A stretch of DNA of 64,000 nt. It comes from Hafnia alvei (GTDB lineage Bacteria; Pseudomonadota; Gammaproteobacteria; Enterobacterales; Enterobacteriaceae). The translations under genes and the position numbers were made by a program. This document shows positions 40,002-51,285 of the stretch, in pieces. Below the pieces are notes generated by a model, which worked only from the letters and a program-made list of their open reading frames with translations, made no database searches and had not been told where the DNA came from. The stretch's first letter is position 1; each line of letters starts with the position of its first letter. Location: positions 496,001 through 560,000 of the forward strand of contig NZ_CP139992.1 in the NCBI RefSeq assembly GCF_034424155.1, written 5' to 3'.

Positions 40002-43000
40002 GACGCGTAATCAAATTCAGCCTGATCTTTTTGTTGGTGCTCGTATTGCTGGTGGTTGGCCTGATTGGCACTGTGATCAGCACGCCGGGGCTTCATTTTG
40101 TTATCAACAGCGCGGCGCGTTGGGTACCAGGACTTGATATCGCGGGCGTAACCGGCGGGTGGCGTAATCTAACGTTAACCGGCGTTTCCTACCAAATGCC
40201 CGGTGTGAAAGTGAAAGCCGGTGAGCTTCATCTAGCGGTGGATATCGGCTGCTTGAAAAAAAGCGAACTGTGCCTGAATGCCCTAACGGCCAATCAGATT
40301 GACGTTGCTATTAACACGCAAGAGTTGGCGCCTTCTGAGCCTACGCCAGAAACCACCAGTGAACCGCTGACCGAACTGAAAGCGCCTTATCCCGTGGCGA
40401 TCCGTTTGCTGCGTATCAATAACGTTCACGTCACGGTCGATGACACCGCTATTTCTTTGGAAGAGTTTCGCACCGGTGCTGAATGGCGAGATCGTGGCTT
40501 AACGTTGTTGCCAACCAACATCAAGTCTCTGCTGGTGGCATTGCCGAAAACGCCTGCAACGCCGGTTCAGGATCAGGTGGTTGCGGTGGCTGTTAAAGAT
40601 AAGCCGGTAACTCAGGCCGCCATGGATGCCGCCGCCGATAGCGCCAAGCAGGCCGCTTCTGATGCTGCAGAGCAGGTGGTGAAGCAGGTTGCTAAGCCTG
40701 AGCAGGCAAAAGCTGAAGCTCAGAAAGATGCACAGGCTGAGGCGGAAAAAGCCGCTATTGAGAAGCCATTAGGCGAGGTGCTTGCAGAGCTGTTTGCTAA
40801 ACCATTGCTGCCTGATTTGCCAGAACTGCGTTTGCCGCTGGATCTGACCGTGAAGCGGATTTCTGGTGAGCAATTACGTATCACCGGCGATAGCGATATT
40901 GTGGTGAATTCGTTGCTGGTGAGGGCTGTTACCAAAGATAGCGCGCTGCGTTTGCATACGCTGGAGGTCCGTTCACCGCAGGGCAATGTATCCATGCATG
41001 GTCAGGCGACGCTGAGCGATCGATGGCCGATGGATTTCCGCTTAAACGCAGATTTGAACGTTGATCCGGTTAAAGGCGAAAAACTGAAGCTCGGTATCAA
41101 AGGCGATCTGCGAGATGTATTAACGCTGGATGCTAATTTATCTGGCCCGTTAAAAGCGACGTTAGCGGCAGAAACGCAGTTAGCCACGGCGGGCTTACCG
41201 TTAGCCTTGACGCTGGAAAGCCCCGGCGTGCAGTGGCCTTTGGTGGGGACGCCAGAGTATCAGGCGAAAAATATTCGTCTGCGCTTAAACGGTAGCGGCA
41301 AAGCCTATGCGCTGTCATTACGAACCGATGTTAGTGGTAATGAAATTCCAGCGGCTAAAATTACCCTTGATGGTAAAGGGACGGATCAGCAATTTAATTT
41401 AACTCGTCTGCGTGTCGCTGCTTTGCAGGGGAACACCGATCTTTCAGCCTTAGTAGACTGGAGCAAAGCGATTAGCTGGAAGAGTAAGCTTACGCTTGAT
41501 GGTATCAATACGGCGAAACAGTGGCCTGAATGGCCGGCTAAACTGAACGGCAATATTGAAACGCAGGGCAGTTTATACGGTGGAAACTGGCAGCTACGCG
41601 TTCCGGTGCTTCAGCTCGACGGTAACGTGAAGCAAAATCAGGTCGATGTGCGTGGGAATCTGACCGGAAATCAGGCGGGTCAGTGGAAAATTCCACAGAT
41701 GCACATTGGCCTAGGCCGCAACAAGATTGATATCACCGGCGAGTTGTCTGATAAGTGGGCGCTGGATGCCGTTATTGATGCGCCTCGCCTTGATGGTAAT
41801 TTGCCGGGGCTAGCGGGCACGGCGAAAGGCACGTTGAAACTGCGTGGCGATCTTAAAGCGCCGCAGGTATTGGCCGATCTCACGGCGTCTGGTTTGCAGT
41901 GGCAGACGTTAACCATCAATCGAGTGAAGCTGGACGGCGATATTCGTTCTGGCGAGCAGATTGAAGGCAATCTGAATGCGCGCGTTGAGCAACTGAAACA
42001 GGATGATTTCCTGATAAGCCTGTTAACGCTGGATGCCAAAGGCAGCGAGAAACAGCACCAGCTGCAGTTGAAAATCAACGGCGATCCGCTTTCGGGTCAG
42101 TTGGCGCTGAAGGGCAGTTTCGATCGCACTACTGAGCGCTGGCAGGGAACCTTAAACGATACGCGTTTTGATACTCCGGTTGGCGAGTGGCGCTTAACCC
42201 GACCTATTGCGCTCGATTATCTTAATCAGCAGCAAAAAGTCAGCGTTGGCCCGCATTGCTGGTTAAACCCGAACGCTGAGGTCTGTGTTCCTAAAACGAT
42301 TGAAGCAGGCGCGAGCGGTAATGCTAGCGTGGTATTAAACCGTTTCGATTTAGCCATGATTAAACCGTTCTTAGGGCCAGATACCGCATTGAATGGCGTA
42401 TTTACCGGGCGCGCGGACGTGAGCTGGAAGGAAGGTCAGGCGTTGCCAGAGGCGAAAGTTTCGCTTATTGGTAAAGGGGTTAAGGTGCAACAGGCCGTTC
42501 AGGGGAACCAACTGCCTATTGCTTTTGACACGTTGAACCTGAATGCGGCGCTTAATCATGGTCGTGCTCAGCTTGATTGGCTGATAAAAATTGCTGGCAA
42601 TGGCCAGCTTGATGGAAACGTTCAGATTGCCGATCCTCAGGGGCGTAGGAATCTGTCGGGTAACGTGAATATCAAAAGCATCTCGCTGGCGATGTTGAAC
42701 CCCGCGCTGATGTCTGGAGAAAAAGCACAAGGGATGCTGAACGCCGCATTACGCTTAGGCGGAAACGCCCAGCAGCCGCAGATCTTCGGACGTATGGCAC
42801 TGGATAAAGTCGATATCGATGGGCAGTTTATGCCGTTTGATATCACGGAAGGTAATCTGGCGGTTAACTTTGCGGGGATGAGCTCGGCGCTGCAAGGGGT
42901 GATCAAAACCTCGCGTGGGCAGCTTAACCTGACGGGTAATGCGGATTGGCGTGTGATTGATGCATGGCGTGCGCAGATTGCAGTGAAAGGAGATCGCGTT

Positions 43001-43924
43001 CGCGTAACTGTTCCGCCGATGGTGCGTTTGGATGTGTCACCGGATATTGTGTTTGAAGCGACGCCGAAGATGTTTGCTTTAAACGGCTCGGTGGGTATTC
43101 CTTGGGCGCGAATCACGGTACAAGAGCTGCCTGAAAGCGCGGTGTCGGTATCGTCTGATGAGGTGATGCTGAACAACCAACGCCAGCCGATAACGCCAGC
43201 GTCGGCATCGATTCCGATTAACAGCAATTTGAATATTCACATTGGCCCTAACGTTCGCTTGGATGCTTTTGGTCTGAAAGCGAAATTGCAGGGCGATCTG
43301 AAGATGGTTCAAGACGAACATGGTCTTGGCTTAAATGGTCAGGTTAATATTCCTGAAGGTCGTTTTGCCGCGTATGGGCAAGATTTGCTTATCCGCAAAG
43401 GTGAACTGATCTTCTCTGGGCCACCAGAGCAGCCATTGCTGAATATTGAGGCAATTCGTAACCCTGATGCCACGGAAGATGACGTGACAGCAGGGGTACG
43501 TGTAACAGGACTTGCTGATCAGCCGAAACTAGAAGTATTCTCAGATCCTGCCATGTCACAGCAGATGGCGCTGTCTTATTTGCTGCGTGGGCAAGGATTA
43601 GAAAGTTCGGGAACGGACAGTAATGCCATGACATCAATGCTGATCGGCATGGGTGTGGCGCAAAGTGGTAAGCTGGTGGGTAAAATCGGCGAAACCTTTG
43701 GCGTGAGTAATTTATCTCTGGACGCTCAGGGCGTTGGAGACAGCTCACAGGTTGTTGTGAGTGGTTATGTACTACCAGGATTACAGGTAAAATATGGTGT
43801 TGGGATATTTGATTCGTTGGCGACGCTAACGTTACGCTATCGACTAATGCCAAAATTATATCTGGAAGCGGTGTCTGGACTCGATCAGGCACTCGATTTG
43901 CTCTATCAGTTTGAGTTTGAGTGA
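39998..43924 (+). CDS. tamB: translocation and assembly module protein TamB, with an Ala-rich insertion
   Basis: 1308 residues (E. coli 1259). An N-terminal signal anchor (about 7-28) is followed by a very long repeated beta-groove (AsmA/TamB type) that spans the periplasm, and the conserved DUF490 C-terminal domain (about 960-1308) that contacts TamA. Residues about 203-255 are rich in Ala, Lys, Glu and Gln ([20 protein letters not shown]), probably helical, and roughly match the extra length. Translation is coupled to tamA by a 4-bp overlap and to ytfP by a 1-bp overlap. Together with TamA and YhdP/YdbH-like proteins it supports outer-membrane lipid supply. Confidence 0.96.
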   Translation: MRRVIKFSLIFLLVLVLLVVGLIGTVISTPGLHFVINSAARWVPGLDIAGVTGGWRNLTLTGVSYQMPGVKVKAGELHLAVDIGCLKKSELCLNALTANQIDVAINTQELAPSEPTPETTSEPLTELKAPYPVAIRLLRINNVHVTVDDTAISLEEFRTGAEWRDRGLTLLPTNIKSLLVALPKTPATPVQDQVVAVAVKDKPVTQAAMDAAADSAKQAASDAAEQVVKQVAKPEQAKAEAQKDAQAEAEKAAIEKPLGEVLAELFAKPLLPDLPELRLPLDLTVKRISGEQLRITGDSDIVVNSLLVRAVTKDSALRLHTLEVRSPQGNVSMHGQATLSDRWPMDFRLNADLNVDPVKGEKLKLGIKGDLRDVLTLDANLSGPLKATLAAETQLATAGLPLALTLESPGVQWPLVGTPEYQAKNIRLRLNGSGKAYALSLRTDVSGNEIPAAKITLDGKGTDQQFNLTRLRVAALQGNTDLSALVDWSKAISWKSKLTLDGINTAKQWPEWPAKLNGNIETQGSLYGGNWQLRVPVLQLDGNVKQNQVDVRGNLTGNQAGQWKIPQMHIGLGRNKIDITGELSDKWALDAVIDAPRLDGNLPGLAGTAKGTLKLRGDLKAPQVLADLTASGLQWQTLTINRVKLDGDIRSGEQIEGNLNARVEQLKQDDFLISLLTLDAKGSEKQHQLQLKINGDPLSGQLALKGSFDRTTERWQGTLNDTRFDTPVGEWRLTRPIALDYLNQQQKVSVGPHCWLNPNAEVCVPKTIEAGASGNASVVLNRFDLAMIKPFLGPDTALNGVFTGRADVSWKEGQALPEAKVSLIGKGVKVQQAVQGNQLPIAFDTLNLNAALNHGRAQLDWLIKIAGNGQLDGNVQIADPQGRRNLSGNVNIKSISLAMLNPALMSGEKAQGMLNAALRLGGNAQQPQIFGRMALDKVDIDGQFMPFDITEGNLAVNFAGMSSALQGVIKTSRGQLNLTGNADWRVIDAWRAQIAVKGDRVRVTVPPMVRLDVSPDIVFEATPKMFALNGSVGIPWARITVQELPESAVSVSSDEVMLNNQRQPITPASASIPINSNLNIHIGPNVRLDAFGLKAKLQGDLKMVQDEHGLGLNGQVNIPEGRFAAYGQDLLIRKGELIFSGPPEQPLLNIEAIRNPDATEDDVTAGVRVTGLADQPKLEVFSDPAMSQQMALSYLLRGQGLESSGTDSNAMTSMLIGMGVAQSGKLVGKIGETFGVSNLSLDAQGVGDSSQVVVSGYVLPGLQVKYGVGIFDSLATLTLRYRLMPKLYLEAVSGLDQALDLLYQFEFE

Positions 43925-44277
43925 TGCGAATTATTGTATATGGAAGTCTACGTCGTAAGCAGGGCAATAGTCATTGGATGACTAACGCCATGTTGCTGGG
44001 TGAATGTGAGCTCGAAGGGTATGAGATGTACGATCTCGGCCATTTTCCGGCGGTAGTTCCGGGCGATGGAAAGGTATTTTGCGAAGTCTATCGCATTAAC
44101 TCTTCCATTTTAGCCGAGCTGGATGAGCTGAAAAGCAACAGCAAGGATTATCGTAGAGAGCTGATTCAAACGCCATTTGGCAGTGCGTGGATATATATCT
44201 ATCTGTACTCGGTGGACAGTTTGCCACGTATCAAATGTGGCGACTGGTTGAAGCGCGATCAGGAATGTAGCGAATAA
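43924..44277 (+). CDS. ytfP: gamma-glutamylcyclotransferase-fold protein YtfP
   Basis: 117 residues from the ATG at 43924, which shares a base with the tamB stop (TGATG). An in-frame GTG three bases earlier is less likely. The family motif YGSLRRKQGNSHWM and a later acidic residue (GEVYRI-type; here CEVYRI) mark the GGCT/AIG2 fold. Activity in bacteria is not firmly known. It is the last gene of tamA-tamB-ytfP. Confidence 0.93.
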   Translation: MRIIVYGSLRRKQGNSHWMTNAMLLGECELEGYEMYDLGHFPAVVPGDGKVFCEVYRINSSILAELDELKSNSKDYRRELIQTPFGSAWIYIYLYSVDSLPRIKCGDWLKRDQECSE

Positions 44278-44303
44278 CACGCTGCTTGTCTGACAGTAAA
44301 ATA

Positions 44304-44336
44304 TAAAAAAACACCGCCAATGGCGGTGTTTTTTTT
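44304..44336. terminator. bidirectional terminator between ytfP and ppa
   Basis: AACACCGCC (44310-44318) pairs with GGCGGTGTT (44322-44330) over AAT. A-run before and T-run after serve both converging genes. Confidence 0.95.
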
Positions 44337-44353
44337 CGTGCACGTGAAAACAA

Positions 44354-44884
44354 TTATTTGTTTTTAGCGCGCTCGAAAGAGGCAACGATTTCAGCTTTAG
44401 CGGCTTCAGCGTTATCCCAACCTTCAACTTTAACCCACTTGCCTTTTTCCAGATCTTTGTAATGTTCAAAGAAGTGGGAGATTTGGGCACGCAGCAGTTC
44501 AGGCAGATCGTTCACATCTTTGACGTGATCGTATTCTTTGGTCATTTTGCTGTGTGGAACAGCAACCAGCTTCGCATCTTCACCGGCTTCGTCAGTCATT
44601 TTCAGCACGCCAACTGGGCGGCAACGAATGACTGAACCTGGCTGCAGTGGGTACGGAGTTGGGACCAGAACGTCAACCGGATCACCGTCCAGAGACAGAG
44701 TGTGGTTGATGTAACCGTAGTTGCATGGGTAGAACATCGCGGTAGACATAAAACGGTCTACGAACAGGCAGCCTGTTTCTTTGTCTACTTCATATTTGAT
44801 TGGATCAGCGTTAGCTGGAATTTCGATAACTACGTAGATGTCTTCTGGCATGTCTTTGCCAGCAGGGACGTTAATCAAGCTCAT
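44354..44884 (-). CDS. ppa: inorganic pyrophosphatase
   Basis: 176 residues, full length. The soluble family I enzyme hydrolyses pyrophosphate to drive biosynthesis. Metal ligands D66, D68 and D71 are in [17 protein letters not shown], and further conserved stretches are FYPCNYGYI and [28 protein letters not shown] precedes the ATG. Its -10 box lies in a 31-bp palindrome (44912-44942). Confidence 0.98.
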   Translation of the reverse strand: MSLINVPAGKDMPEDIYVVIEIPANADPIKYEVDKETGCLFVDRFMSTAMFYPCNYGYINHTLSLDGDPVDVLVPTPYPLQPGSVIRCRPVGVLKMTDEAGEDAKLVAVPHSKMTKEYDHVKDVNDLPELLRAQISHFFEHYKDLEKGKWVKVEGWDNAEAAKAEIVASFERAKNK

Positions 44885-44911
44885 GTCGGTTTCCTTTAAT
44901 CAAACCAGAAA

Positions 44912-44942
44912 TGGAGTGACGGCTATTATAGCGGTCACTCCA
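44912..44942 (-). promoter_or_regulatory. 31-bp palindrome centred on the ppa -10 box
   Basis: TGGAGTGAC (44912-44920) and GTCACTCCA (44934-44942) are inverted repeats, and inside, GCTAT (44922-44926) and ATAGC (44928-44932) continue the symmetry. Only the G-G pair at 44921/44933 breaks it. The centre read on the minus strand contains TATAAT. It lies 28 bp upstream of ppa. It could be an operator or a leader hairpin. Confidence 0.6.
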
Positions 44943-44966
44943 CAAATGAACAGTCTGCCCGACATC

Positions 44967-45001
44967 TTTCAAGCGTTCGGCTTGTCGCCTCACGCTTGAA
45001 A
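44967..45001. terminator. hairpin downstream of fbp
   Basis: TTTCAAGCGT (44967-44976) pairs perfectly with ACGCTTGAAA (44992-45001), with an inner GGC/GCC stem. There is no T-run on the minus strand, so this may be a 3'-end stabiliser or repeat rather than a clean fbp terminator. Confidence 0.5.
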
Positions 45002-45018
45002 TTTACCGGGAGGCAGGA

Positions 45019-46023
45019 TTAGGCGTCTGGGAAATCGCTCATGAAGCGTTCAGCGTCTTCTACCATAGAGCTGGTGCCAACGAAGAAAGGTGCACGCTGA
45101 TGCAGTTTTTCCGGTGCGATATCCAGAATACGACGGAAACCGTCGGTCGCTTTACCGCCCGCCTGCTCAGCTAAGAATGCCATAGGGTTGCATTCATACA
45201 GCAAACGCAGTTTGCCAGAAGGATGGCTTGCGGTGCTTGGGTAAATATAGATACCGCCCTTGAGCAGGTTACGATGGAAATCGGCAACCAAAGAACCAAT
45301 ATAGCGTGAGGTATAAGGGCGATGAGTCGCTTCGTCTTGTTCTTGGCAATACTTAATGTATTTCTTCACGCCGAGAGGGAATTTGATGTAGTTCCCTTCG
45401 TTGATGGAGTACATATTGCCTTTTTCAGGGAAACGCACGCGTTCATGTGACAGGCAGAATACGCCCAGCGATGGGTCATAGGTAAAGGCGTGAACTCCGT
45501 TGCCGGTGGTGTATACCAGCATCGTTGAAGAGCCATAAACCACATAACCAGCGGCAACCTGACAATTTCCCGGCTGCAGGAAATCTTCTTCGGTAACCGG
45601 CTGCCCAATTGGCGTAATGCGGCGATAGATAGAGAAAATCGTACCGACCGACACGTTAACGTCGATGTTGGAAGAACCGTCTAACGGATCCATTAAAACG
45701 ACATATTTACCGTTGTTGGCGCGATCGCCCTCAAAAATAACAATATCGTCTTCTTCTTCCGATGCGATACCCGCCACCTCTCCACGCGCTTTTAAAGCGG
45801 CTTTGAGTTTTTCATTGGCATAGAGATCCAGTTTCATCTGAACCTCACCCTGCACGTTTTCCGCACCACTTGCACCGAGAATATCCACTAAACCCGCTTT
45901 GTTGATATCGCGGTGGATAATTTTGGCACCCAGTTTAATTGCGGAGAGGAGAGCGGTTAGTTCGCCAGTAGCGTGTGGAAAATCTTGCTGCTTTTCGACG
46001 ATAAACTCGCCTAAAGTTTTCAT
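45019..46023 (-). CDS. fbp: fructose-1,6-bisphosphatase class I
   Basis: 334 residues (E. coli 332). This is the key enzyme of gluconeogenesis, removing the 1-phosphate from fructose-1,6-bisphosphate. Metal-binding residues are E89-E90 (ASEEEDD) and D112-PLDGSSN. The C-terminal part includes [10 protein letters not shown] and [24 protein letters not shown]-like bases precede the ATG. In E. coli the ytfQRT-yjfF sugar transporter lies between ppa and fbp; it is absent here. Confidence 0.98.
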   Translation of the reverse strand: MKTLGEFIVEKQQDFPHATGELTALLSAIKLGAKIIHRDINKAGLVDILGASGAENVQGEVQMKLDLYANEKLKAALKARGEVAGIASEEEDDIVIFEGDRANNGKYVVLMDPLDGSSNIDVNVSVGTIFSIYRRITPIGQPVTEEDFLQPGNCQVAAGYVVYGSSTMLVYTTGNGVHAFTYDPSLGVFCLSHERVRFPEKGNMYSINEGNYIKFPLGVKKYIKYCQEQDEATHRPYTSRYIGSLVADFHRNLLKGGIYIYPSTASHPSGKLRLLYECNPMAFLAEQAGGKATDGFRRILDIAPEKLHQRAPFFVGTSSMVEDAERFMSDFPDA

Positions 46024-46140
46024 GACACATTCCCTGATTCTGCGAAGGAGTAGCGATTTATTTACAAACCGCCAACGTTTTCGCAGCTATTCTAGCCAAT
46101 GTATAAAGTGATTCCTAGGTAATTCCATTTCGCCTAAGCC

Positions 46141-46163
46141 GTTCACAGCGTTAGAATGTGAAC
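46141..46163 (+). promoter_or_regulatory. inverted repeat before mpl
   Basis: GTTCACA (46141-46147) and TGTGAAC (46157-46163) are perfect inverted repeats with a 9-bp centre, 28 bp before the mpl start. They could be an operator or a short leader hairpin. No binder is known to me. Confidence 0.4.
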
Positions 46164-46191
46164 TGACTCGATGTAATCAACTGGAAACGAT

Positions 46192-47571
46192 ATGCGCATT
46201 CATATTCTTGGAATCTGCGGCACATTTATGGGCGGCCTTGCTTTGCTGGCTCGGACGTTAGGACATGAAGTGACGGGTTCTGATGCCAATGTTTATCCGC
46301 CGATGAGCACGCTGCTTGAAAAAGAAGGGATCACATTGATGGAAGGTTATGATCCTTCCCATTTAGATCCTGCACCTGATTTGGTGATCATTGGTAACGC
46401 AATGACGCGTGGCAACCCTTGCGTGGAAGTTATTCTGGAGCAGGGGATCCCATACGTTTCTGGTCCACAGTGGCTGCATGATGAAGTTCTACGCCATCGT
46501 TGGGTGATTGCGGTTGCAGGTACCCACGGCAAAACCACAACGGCAGGGATGGTCACTTGGATCTTGGAAGAGTGCGGTTATGAGCCAGGCTTTGTGATTG
46601 GTGGCGTTCCTGGAAACTTTGACGTTTCCGCTCGTATGGGCAACAGCCCATTCTTTGTGATCGAGGCCGATGAGTACGATTGTGCCTTCTTTGATAAACG
46701 ATCCAAGTTTGTGCACTACTGCCCGCGTACGTTGATCCTCAATAATCTTGAGTTTGATCATGCGGATATTTTCGACGATCTTAAAGCGATCCAGAAACAG
46801 TTCCATCATCTAGTTCGTTTGGTACCGGGCAAAGGCCGTATTATTTTGCCGAGCAACGATGCCAATCTGAAACAGGTTATGGGGATGGGTTGCTGGAGTG
46901 AGCAAGAGCTTAGTGGTGAAGAGGGAACGTGGAACGCGCGTAAACTCAATCCAGATGCTAGCCATTACGAAGTTTTGCTGGATGGTGAAGTCGTGGGAGA
47001 GGTTAGCTGGGGCTTAGTGGGTGAGCACAATATGCATAACGGCTTGATGGCGATTGCCGCTGCCCGTCATGTTGGCGTGTTGCCTGCCGATGCTTGCCGT
47101 GCCTTGGGAAGCTTTATTAATGCCCGTCGTCGTTTAGAGCTTCGTGGCGAAGCCTTTGGCGTGAAGGTTTACGATGATTTTGCACACCATCCTACGGCTA
47201 TTTTGGCAACGCTGGCGGCTTTACGCAGCAAAGTCGGTGGAACCGCACGCATTCTTGCTGTGTTGGAACCGCGCTCTAATACTATGAAAATGGGCGTATC
47301 TAAGAATGACCTAGCCCCGGCGCTTGGCCGTGCGGATGAGGTCTTCTTATTCCAGCCACATCACATTCCGTGGCTGGTCACTGAAGTGGCAGAGGCCTGT
47401 GTTCAGCCGGCTCACTGGAGCGCCGACGTTGATGTTCTGGTAGATATGATCGCTAAAACAGCGCAGCCTGGCGATTATATTTTGGTGATGAGCAACGGTG
47501 GCTTTGAAGGTATCCATAGCAAATTGTTGAAAGCACTTGAGCACAAGCAAGAGATTGCTGAGCAACAGTAA
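46192..47571 (+). CDS. mpl: UDP-N-acetylmuramate:L-alanyl-gamma-D-glutamyl-meso-diaminopimelate ligase
   Basis: 459 residues (E. coli 457). Mpl recycles the murein tripeptide by joining it directly to UDP-MurNAc. Mur ligase domains: N-terminal Rossmann (MRIHILGICGTFMGGLA), central ATP site VAGTHGKTTTAGM (P-loop 110-117) and DEYDCAFFDKRSK, and a C-terminal domain with RRRLELRGE and YDDFAHHPTAI. It is divergent from fbp, as in E. coli, and marks the end of the 96-min-like block. Confidence 0.97.
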   Translation: MRIHILGICGTFMGGLALLARTLGHEVTGSDANVYPPMSTLLEKEGITLMEGYDPSHLDPAPDLVIIGNAMTRGNPCVEVILEQGIPYVSGPQWLHDEVLRHRWVIAVAGTHGKTTTAGMVTWILEECGYEPGFVIGGVPGNFDVSARMGNSPFFVIEADEYDCAFFDKRSKFVHYCPRTLILNNLEFDHADIFDDLKAIQKQFHHLVRLVPGKGRIILPSNDANLKQVMGMGCWSEQELSGEEGTWNARKLNPDASHYEVLLDGEVVGEVSWGLVGEHNMHNGLMAIAAARHVGVLPADACRALGSFINARRRLELRGEAFGVKVYDDFAHHPTAILATLAALRSKVGGTARILAVLEPRSNTMKMGVSKNDLAPALGRADEVFLFQPHHIPWLVTEVAEACVQPAHWSADVDVLVDMIAKTAQPGDYILVMSNGGFEGIHSKLLKALEHKQEIAEQQ

Positions 47572-47590
47572 GTTGCCGCTCTAATGAATC

Positions 47591-47617
47591 AGCCGTGGCT
47601 TAGTCCACGGCTTTTTT
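47591..47617 (+). terminator. intrinsic terminator after mpl
   Basis: AGCCGTGG (47591-47598) pairs with CCACGGCT (47605-47612) over CTTAGT, followed by TTTTT. Confidence 0.93.
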
Positions 47618-47634
47618 GTGCCTGATATTTTGAT

Positions 47635-47660
47635 AAAAAAAAGCCTCCGCAAGCGGAGGC
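47635..47660 (-). terminator. intrinsic terminator of the yhcN pair
   Basis: On the minus strand GCCTCCGC (47653-47660) pairs with GCGGAGGC (47643-47650) over a 2-nt loop, followed by eight T (complement of 47635-47642). Confidence 0.92.
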
Positions 47661-47751
47661 AATGGGGTTCGTCGGGTTAGACGAGAGTGTTAGCTGGCTG
47701 AATCGGGTTAGACACAGGAAGCGCCAGCCTTATGATGAAACATCTTAATAA

Positions 47752-48015
47752 TTAACGGTAAATCTCAGCGGTGGCGTGGTAGTTGCCATCCAAATGAGCT
47801 TCAACGATATGGAATGCGGTAGCGCCTTTGGCATCAGCTTTATCGGACAGCTGTGCTTTGATATCTGAAGGCGAACCATCGATACCACTGATGGTTATAG
47901 TGCCAATGGATTGCATAGAGGAAGCCTGCTGTGCGCTGATGGATTGCGCAGCAAAAGCACCAAAAGAAACCATAGAAAGAAGACTTAAAGCAGCAACGGT
48001 AGTTTTGATTTTCAT
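47752..48015 (-). CDS. yhcN: DUF1471 periplasmic protein, YhcN-like (copy 1)
   Basis: 87 residues from the ATG at 48013-48015 (AGGAAA upstream), the length of E. coli YhcN. Signal peptide MKIKTTVAALSLLSMVSFGAFA, cut after 22. Mature DUF1471 domain: SIGTITISGIDGSPSDIKAQLSDKADAKGATAFHIVEA...YHATAEIY. E. coli YhcN is linked to the response to cytoplasmic acid and peroxide. A close paralog lies 136 bp upstream on the same strand. Confidence 0.88.
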   Translation of the reverse strand: MKIKTTVAALSLLSMVSFGAFAAQSISAQQASSMQSIGTITISGIDGSPSDIKAQLSDKADAKGATAFHIVEAHLDGNYHATAEIYR

Positions 48016-48151
48016 GATTATTTTCCTATTTTTCATTCTGCCGCAGTACTTCGATCTTAGATTCAATGACGATATTCTTTTGGTCACTGCGGTTTAACTT
48101 TAGCGATTCATTTACGGAGTTTGTGCTCCGCAAAGCAGGTGAATCCGTATT

Positions 48152-48415
48152 TTATTTGTAGATTTCAGCAGTTGCGTGGAATGAGCCTTCGTTGCGGGCT
48201 TCAACTACGCGGTAAGCTGTTGCGCCTTGCGCATCGGCTTTAGCTGACAGAGCCGCTCTGATATCAGAAGGGGCTGCGCTTACGCCGCTTACGCTGATGG
48301 TGCCAACAGGCTGCATTTTTGATGCCTGTGCGTTATCAACTAATTGAGCAGCGAATGCGCCGAAAGAAAGAGAAGAAAGAACGGCTAGAGTTGCAATAGT
48401 AGTTTTAATTTTCAT
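48152..48415 (-). CDS. DUF1471 periplasmic protein, YhcN-like (copy 2)
   Basis: 87 residues from the ATG at 48413-48415 (GAGGG upstream). The signal peptide MKIKTTIATLAVLSSLSFGAFA is nearly the same as copy 1. The mature part (VGTISVSGVSAAPSDIRAALSAKADAQGATAYRVVEA) is related but not identical, so this is an older tandem duplication. A candidate CRP site lies 39 bp upstream. Confidence 0.88.
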   Translation of the reverse strand: MKIKTTIATLAVLSSLSFGAFAAQLVDNAQASKMQPVGTISVSGVSAAPSDIRAALSAKADAQGATAYRVVEARNEGSFHATAEIYK

Positions 48416-48830
48416 GATGTATCCCTCAGATATTGTTTTATTTAGTTTTGAACTGTGATTCAAATCACGAAAACAAGTGTACACCTAGTAACTCGAAAAA
48501 TTAATAGCGAGCTAATGGTTTGTTAGGTTTATTTGTTTGGTATTGTTTTGATGAATAGATCTAAATGGAATAAAAACAGCGCAAAAAACACACTTTTAAG
48601 ACTAAAGTCTAATTAAATCAATAAAGTAACATCATGTTGCAAAATGTGCGGTCCGTAGCGTTTGTGACCGGCAGGAATATAGATATAGGACTGATTGACC
48701 ATTAATGCTATTTGAAGTAGCGAATCATGCTGTGTGAGTTGTGTAATTAAGCGGAAAAGAGTACGGCAAGTTTGAGGAGGGCGCATGGGGGCAATCATAG
48801 GCCTGACAGATATCAGGCCTGAGAACCGGA
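48416..48830. promoter_or_regulatory. argR to yhcN spacer with a candidate CRP site
   Basis: 415 bases without a gene, A/T-rich in the part near yhcN. TGTGA-TTCAAA-TCACG (48454-48469) matches the CRP consensus in 9 of 10 positions and lies 39 bp upstream of the yhcN copy 2 start. Near argR, GGCCTGA/TCAGGCC (about 48800-48819) forms a hairpin beyond the argR stop but lacks a T-run. Confidence 0.5.
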
Positions 48831-49304
<474 letters not shown>

Positions 49305-49333
49305 TCACCGTAGGAATAGAAATAGAGAACATT

Positions 49334-49363
49334 ATTATGCGTAATAATGAATTTTTATGCAAT
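49334..49363 (-). promoter_or_regulatory. argR promoter with overlapping ARG box
   Basis: On the minus strand TTGCAT (complement 49357-49362) and CATAAT (complement 49334-49339) are 17 bp apart. The ARG box AATGAATTTTTATGCAAT (49346-49363) fits WNTGAATWWWWATTCANW with one mismatch and covers the -35 and half of the spacer. A second box upstream is only weakly visible. Confidence 0.75.
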
Positions 49364-50708
<1,345 letters not shown>

Positions 50709-50713
50709 TTGTT

Positions 50714-50756
50714 GATGGAATACGGGTGGTCAATACACCCGTTTACCTGTTCCATC
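50714..50756 (+). other. nested hairpin in the mdh 3' region
   Basis: GATGGAA (50714-50720) pairs with TTCCATC (50750-50756), and inside it ACGGGTG (50722-50728) pairs with CACCCGT (50736-50742). It starts 6 bp after the mdh stop and just precedes the terminator, so it would form part of the stable 3' end of the mRNA. Confidence 0.6.
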
Positions 50757-50761
50757 TGAAT

Positions 50762-51073
50762 TTAACCGCCGGCTTTTATTGCTGGCGGTTTTATTTTTTT
50801 TGGTTTGCGTTGGCGCATGAGCCGCTGTCTATCAATCAGTTGATGCGTACTGATATCAAAATAGCGACTTGGCCATATTTCAGAAGGGTGTATCCCTAAG
50901 GCGTGAGCAATAATTAACTCACCTTTTGGCCAAGGGCGAGTCAAGGCATTCGATAGCGTGGTACTTGAGAGCCCTGAGGCTCTTGATAACCCACTGAGCG
51001 TAATATTTCTTTTATGTAATGCAGCAATAATATCTGCATGATGCCAATCTTCTAGGCATTGACTCTCTGCCAT
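50762..51073 (-). CDS. sfsB: Ner-like DNA-binding regulator SfsB (Nlp)
   Basis: 103 residues (E. coli 92). A helix-turn-helix of the phage Ner/Mu type: DWHHADIIAALHKRNITLSGLSRASGLSSTTLSNAL, then RPWPKGELIIAHALGIHPSEIWPSRY. E. coli SfsB affects maltose gene expression. The C-terminal extension after RQRLMRQ is Lys/Pro-rich (KPKKIKPPAIKAGG) and is encoded by the complement of the mdh terminator. In E. coli its downstream neighbourhood is murA, not mdh. An A/T-rich 212-bp spacer separates it from ispB. Confidence 0.9.
   Translation of the reverse strand: MAESQCLEDWHHADIIAALHKRNITLSGLSRASGLSSTTLSNALTRPWPKGELIIAHALGIHPSEIWPSRYFDISTHQLIDRQRLMRQRKPKKIKPPAIKAGG
50764..50800. terminator. intrinsic terminator of mdh, overlapping the 3' end of sfsB
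   Basis: AACCGCCGGC (50764-50773) pairs with GCTGGCGGTT (50781-50790), one wobble, followed by TTATTTTTTTT. The hairpin and T-run also encode the last dozen codons of sfsB on the other strand. Confidence 0.9.
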
Positions 51074-51237
51074 AATTCATTCCTTTGCAATGACACATAA
51101 ACAGGGGAGAGAAATAAGGTTTGCGTGTATTGCTACTATCTAAAAACACTCTTTAAATTTCAATTAATTTCCAATTATTTCAATAATAAGAAACTCGTTA
51201 TATTTATTCTATTATTATGTTTAATAAAGATTTTACA

Positions 51238-51268
51238 TAAAAAAAGAGCCTTTCGGCTCTTCCTTTTG
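51238..51268. terminator. intrinsic terminator after ispB (possibly bidirectional)
   Basis: On the minus strand AAGAGCC pairs with GGCTCTT (51244-51261) over GAAA, followed by a run of T (complement 51239-51243). T-rich bases also lie on the plus side. Confidence 0.88.
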
Positions 51269-51285
51269 TTTCTAAAAAAAGAAAA

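Noticed and set aside
42637-43227. 196-residue antisense open frame inside tamB
   Set aside because: Shadow frame in a long gene of even composition; composition is Ser/Ala/Ile-rich noise.
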